A stretch of DNA of 49,840 bases from a virus: positions 1 to 49,840 of the IMG/VR virus record IMGVR_UViG_3300048839_001180, one strand, 5' to 3'. Made by a program: the position numbers and the translations under genes. Shown piece after piece: positions 49,105-49,840 of the stretch (the first letter of the stretch is position 1; every line of letters starts with the position of its first letter). Under the pieces are notes generated by a model, which was not told the DNA's origin, did not search any database, and saw nothing but the letters and a program-made list of their open reading frames with translations.

Positions 49105-49362
49105 TTACACCACATTTGATTCAACTACAATGTCCCGACCAGTAATTTTCAGTTCAATAACCTGGGAATGATTAGGCACAAAAGTCTTGAGCTCAGCAAT
49201 AACACGCCTCTGTTCTTCAACCTTTGATTGTAATTCAATAATTTTTTCACGTTGGGCTTCAATCGTGGCATGTTGAGCGATTAAACGAGACTGCATTTCA
49301 TTCATCTCATTTTTGACAATATCAAGCGAGTTTCTGATTATCTGTTCTACCACACTCGACAT
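49105..49362 (-). CDS. Coiled-coil protein, 85 residues
   Basis: A long amphipathic helix (about 5-60, EQIIRNSLDIVKNEMNEMQ...) is followed by a short beta segment (QVIELKITGRDIVVE). The ATG directly follows the TAA of the RHH gene in the same frame. Function unknown. Confidence 0.5.
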   Translation of the reverse strand: MSSVVEQIIRNSLDIVKNEMNEMQSRLIAQHATIEAQREKIIELQSKVEEQRRVIAELKTFVPNHSQVIELKITGRDIVVESNVV

Positions 49363-49497
49363 TTACTGCCTCTCTACGTTACACATCATCTCTGCGTGCT
49401 CATCCAAAATACGTTCAATAAACGCACCCCAGGACTCTCGTTTGTTCATCAAAGCCCTACACCTCTCAACTGTGTCTTCTGGCAGATTCACCTGCAT
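49363..49497 (-). CDS. Ribbon-helix-helix transcription regulator
   Basis: A 44-residue protein with the RHH plan: beta-strand MQVNLPEDTV, helix 1 ERCRALMNKR, turn ESW, helix 2 GAFIERILDEHAEMM. Such dimers bind DNA with the N-terminal strand. It is the first gene of the leftward accessory operon. The ATG lies close to the expected RNA start, so the message may be leaderless. Paired direct repeats around its TATA box suggest self-repression. Confidence 0.65.
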   Translation of the reverse strand: MQVNLPEDTVERCRALMNKRESWGAFIERILDEHAEMMCNVERQ

Positions 49498-49545
49498 ACA
49501 TACATATTGTATTCTATTGTATATATTTGTATTCTTTTGTAATAA
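49498..49545 (-). promoter_or_regulatory. Promoter and probable operator of the leftward accessory operon
   Basis: On the minus strand AAATATATACA (49528-49518) is a TATA box placed about 25 bases before the RHH start codon. Two direct repeats, TTGTATTCTATTGTA (49507-49521) and TTGTATTCTTTTGTA (49527-49541), are exactly 20 bases apart, about two helical turns, and surround the TATA box. This is a typical layout for an RHH repressor operator. Confidence 0.6.
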
Positions 49546-49713
49546 CTCTGAAAATAATTTTTAAAATTTTTCTGCTGAAATTTTAAAATGAAATTTTTCT
49601 GCGTGGGGTACAGTGGATGATGCAGGACTTGGCTAGATGCTTTGTGCAAGTTGATCCTTGTCACACTAATTGGCCAGATGGCGGTGAAGCATGACCACAC
49701 AATACCGATTGGT
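49546..49713. other. Divergent control region
   Basis: The stretch holds a second pair of repeats, AAATTTTTCTGC at 49564-49575 and 49591-49602 (27 bases apart), perhaps an operator or upstream promoter element. A frame of 25 residues (49617-49694) is too short to call. At 49704 the first part of the leader element of the gene at 24-203 begins. Confidence 0.45.
49704..49713 (+). promoter_or_regulatory. Recurring leader element, copy 1 (first part)
   Basis: ACCGATTGGT continues across the circle junction into TCTTTCTTG...CGATTATCATG at 1-26, giving a 36-base copy of the leader found at 199-234, 916-951 and 2480-2514. Confidence 0.5.
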
Positions 49714-49840
49714 TCTTTCTTGATCTTACGATTATCATGATCGATATATCAGTATGCAGTTATGAAGAATTGAGAGCGATGCATGCAGCAATGCTCAAGG
49801 ATGTCGTTGGATATTCAGATAATGGAATCGAAGATGAATG
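49714..49840. repeat. Terminal direct repeat, right copy
   Basis: Exact copy of bases 1-127. It contains a truncated second copy of the gene at 24-203, which should not be counted as a separate gene. Confidence 0.9.

Noticed and set aside
49617-49694. 25-residue plus-strand frame in the divergent control region
   Set aside because: No ribosome binding site, and it overlaps repeats and leader sequence.
1-49840. tRNA genes, CRISPR arrays, insertion sequences, integrase
   Set aside because: Looked for in the noncoding stretches and among the proteins; none was seen. The small repeats at 49507-49541 are two copies only, not a CRISPR.

Overview
The window is very probably the complete genome of a head-tailed virus (Caudoviricetes type) of an anaerobic euryarchaeon, most likely a methanogen or a close relative. 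The first 127 bases are repeated exactly as the last 127, so the molecule closes into a circle of about 49,713 bp; 127 is also a common assembler k-mer size, so the repeat is probably an assembly overlap on a circular or circularly permuted genome. The archaeal host is inferred from an MCM helicase, an archaeal histone, TATA-like boxes, oligo-T transcript ends, ribosome binding sites of the GGAGGTGAT type and an isolated class III ribonucleotide reductase domain. There is no integrase, tRNA or CRISPR array.

Layout. (1) 24-13176, plus strand: about 38 small, tightly packed genes, often overlapping as ATGA or TAATG, for replication and host takeover. Recognisable are a SLOG-fold protein, a DUF2637-like membrane protein, a DUF932 protein, a Gp88-like cysteine protein, an MCM helicase, two HicB-like proteins, a glutaredoxin-like protein, a DUF1064 nuclease with an inserted zinc ribbon, and many small zinc-binding proteins. 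Two AT-rich noncoding stretches (451-948 and 9009-9248) share palindromic repeats and may hold the origin or control sites. (2) 13173-45207, minus strand: the virion module. Read from right to left it runs small terminase candidate, large terminase, portal, a 32-residue protein, a collagen-like fibre, two glycine-rich adhesin-like proteins, several unknowns including a Tad2 (anti-Thoeris) homologue, protease/scaffold, major capsid protein, connectors and membrane proteins, major tail protein, a frameshifted tail chaperone, a giant tape measure, Dit-like and hub proteins, and a 1032-residue tail-end protein. (3) 45208-45794: a divergent promoter, a histone gene on the plus strand and a structured noncoding stretch. 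(4) 45795-49497, minus strand: an accessory/early block that starts with a ribbon-helix-helix regulator whose probable operator surrounds its own TATA box. It also holds small zinc proteins, an exostosin-like glycosyltransferase and the isolated NrdD glycyl-radical domain.

The most striking items are: a tape measure whose N-terminal part carries SLOG-, JAMM- and PD-(D/E)XK-nuclease-like domains, which could be carried into the host at infection; a stand-alone NrdD C-terminal glycyl-radical domain with no reductase gene nearby, which may be a spare part for the host enzyme; a Tad2 homologue together with two SLOG-fold proteins, which suggests interference with nucleotide-signal immunity; a viral histone; and four junctions where a TAG stop is followed in the same frame by the next gene.

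Functions are assigned by reading motifs from translated sequence without database searches. Short unknown genes rest on start sites, spacing and gene packing alone.
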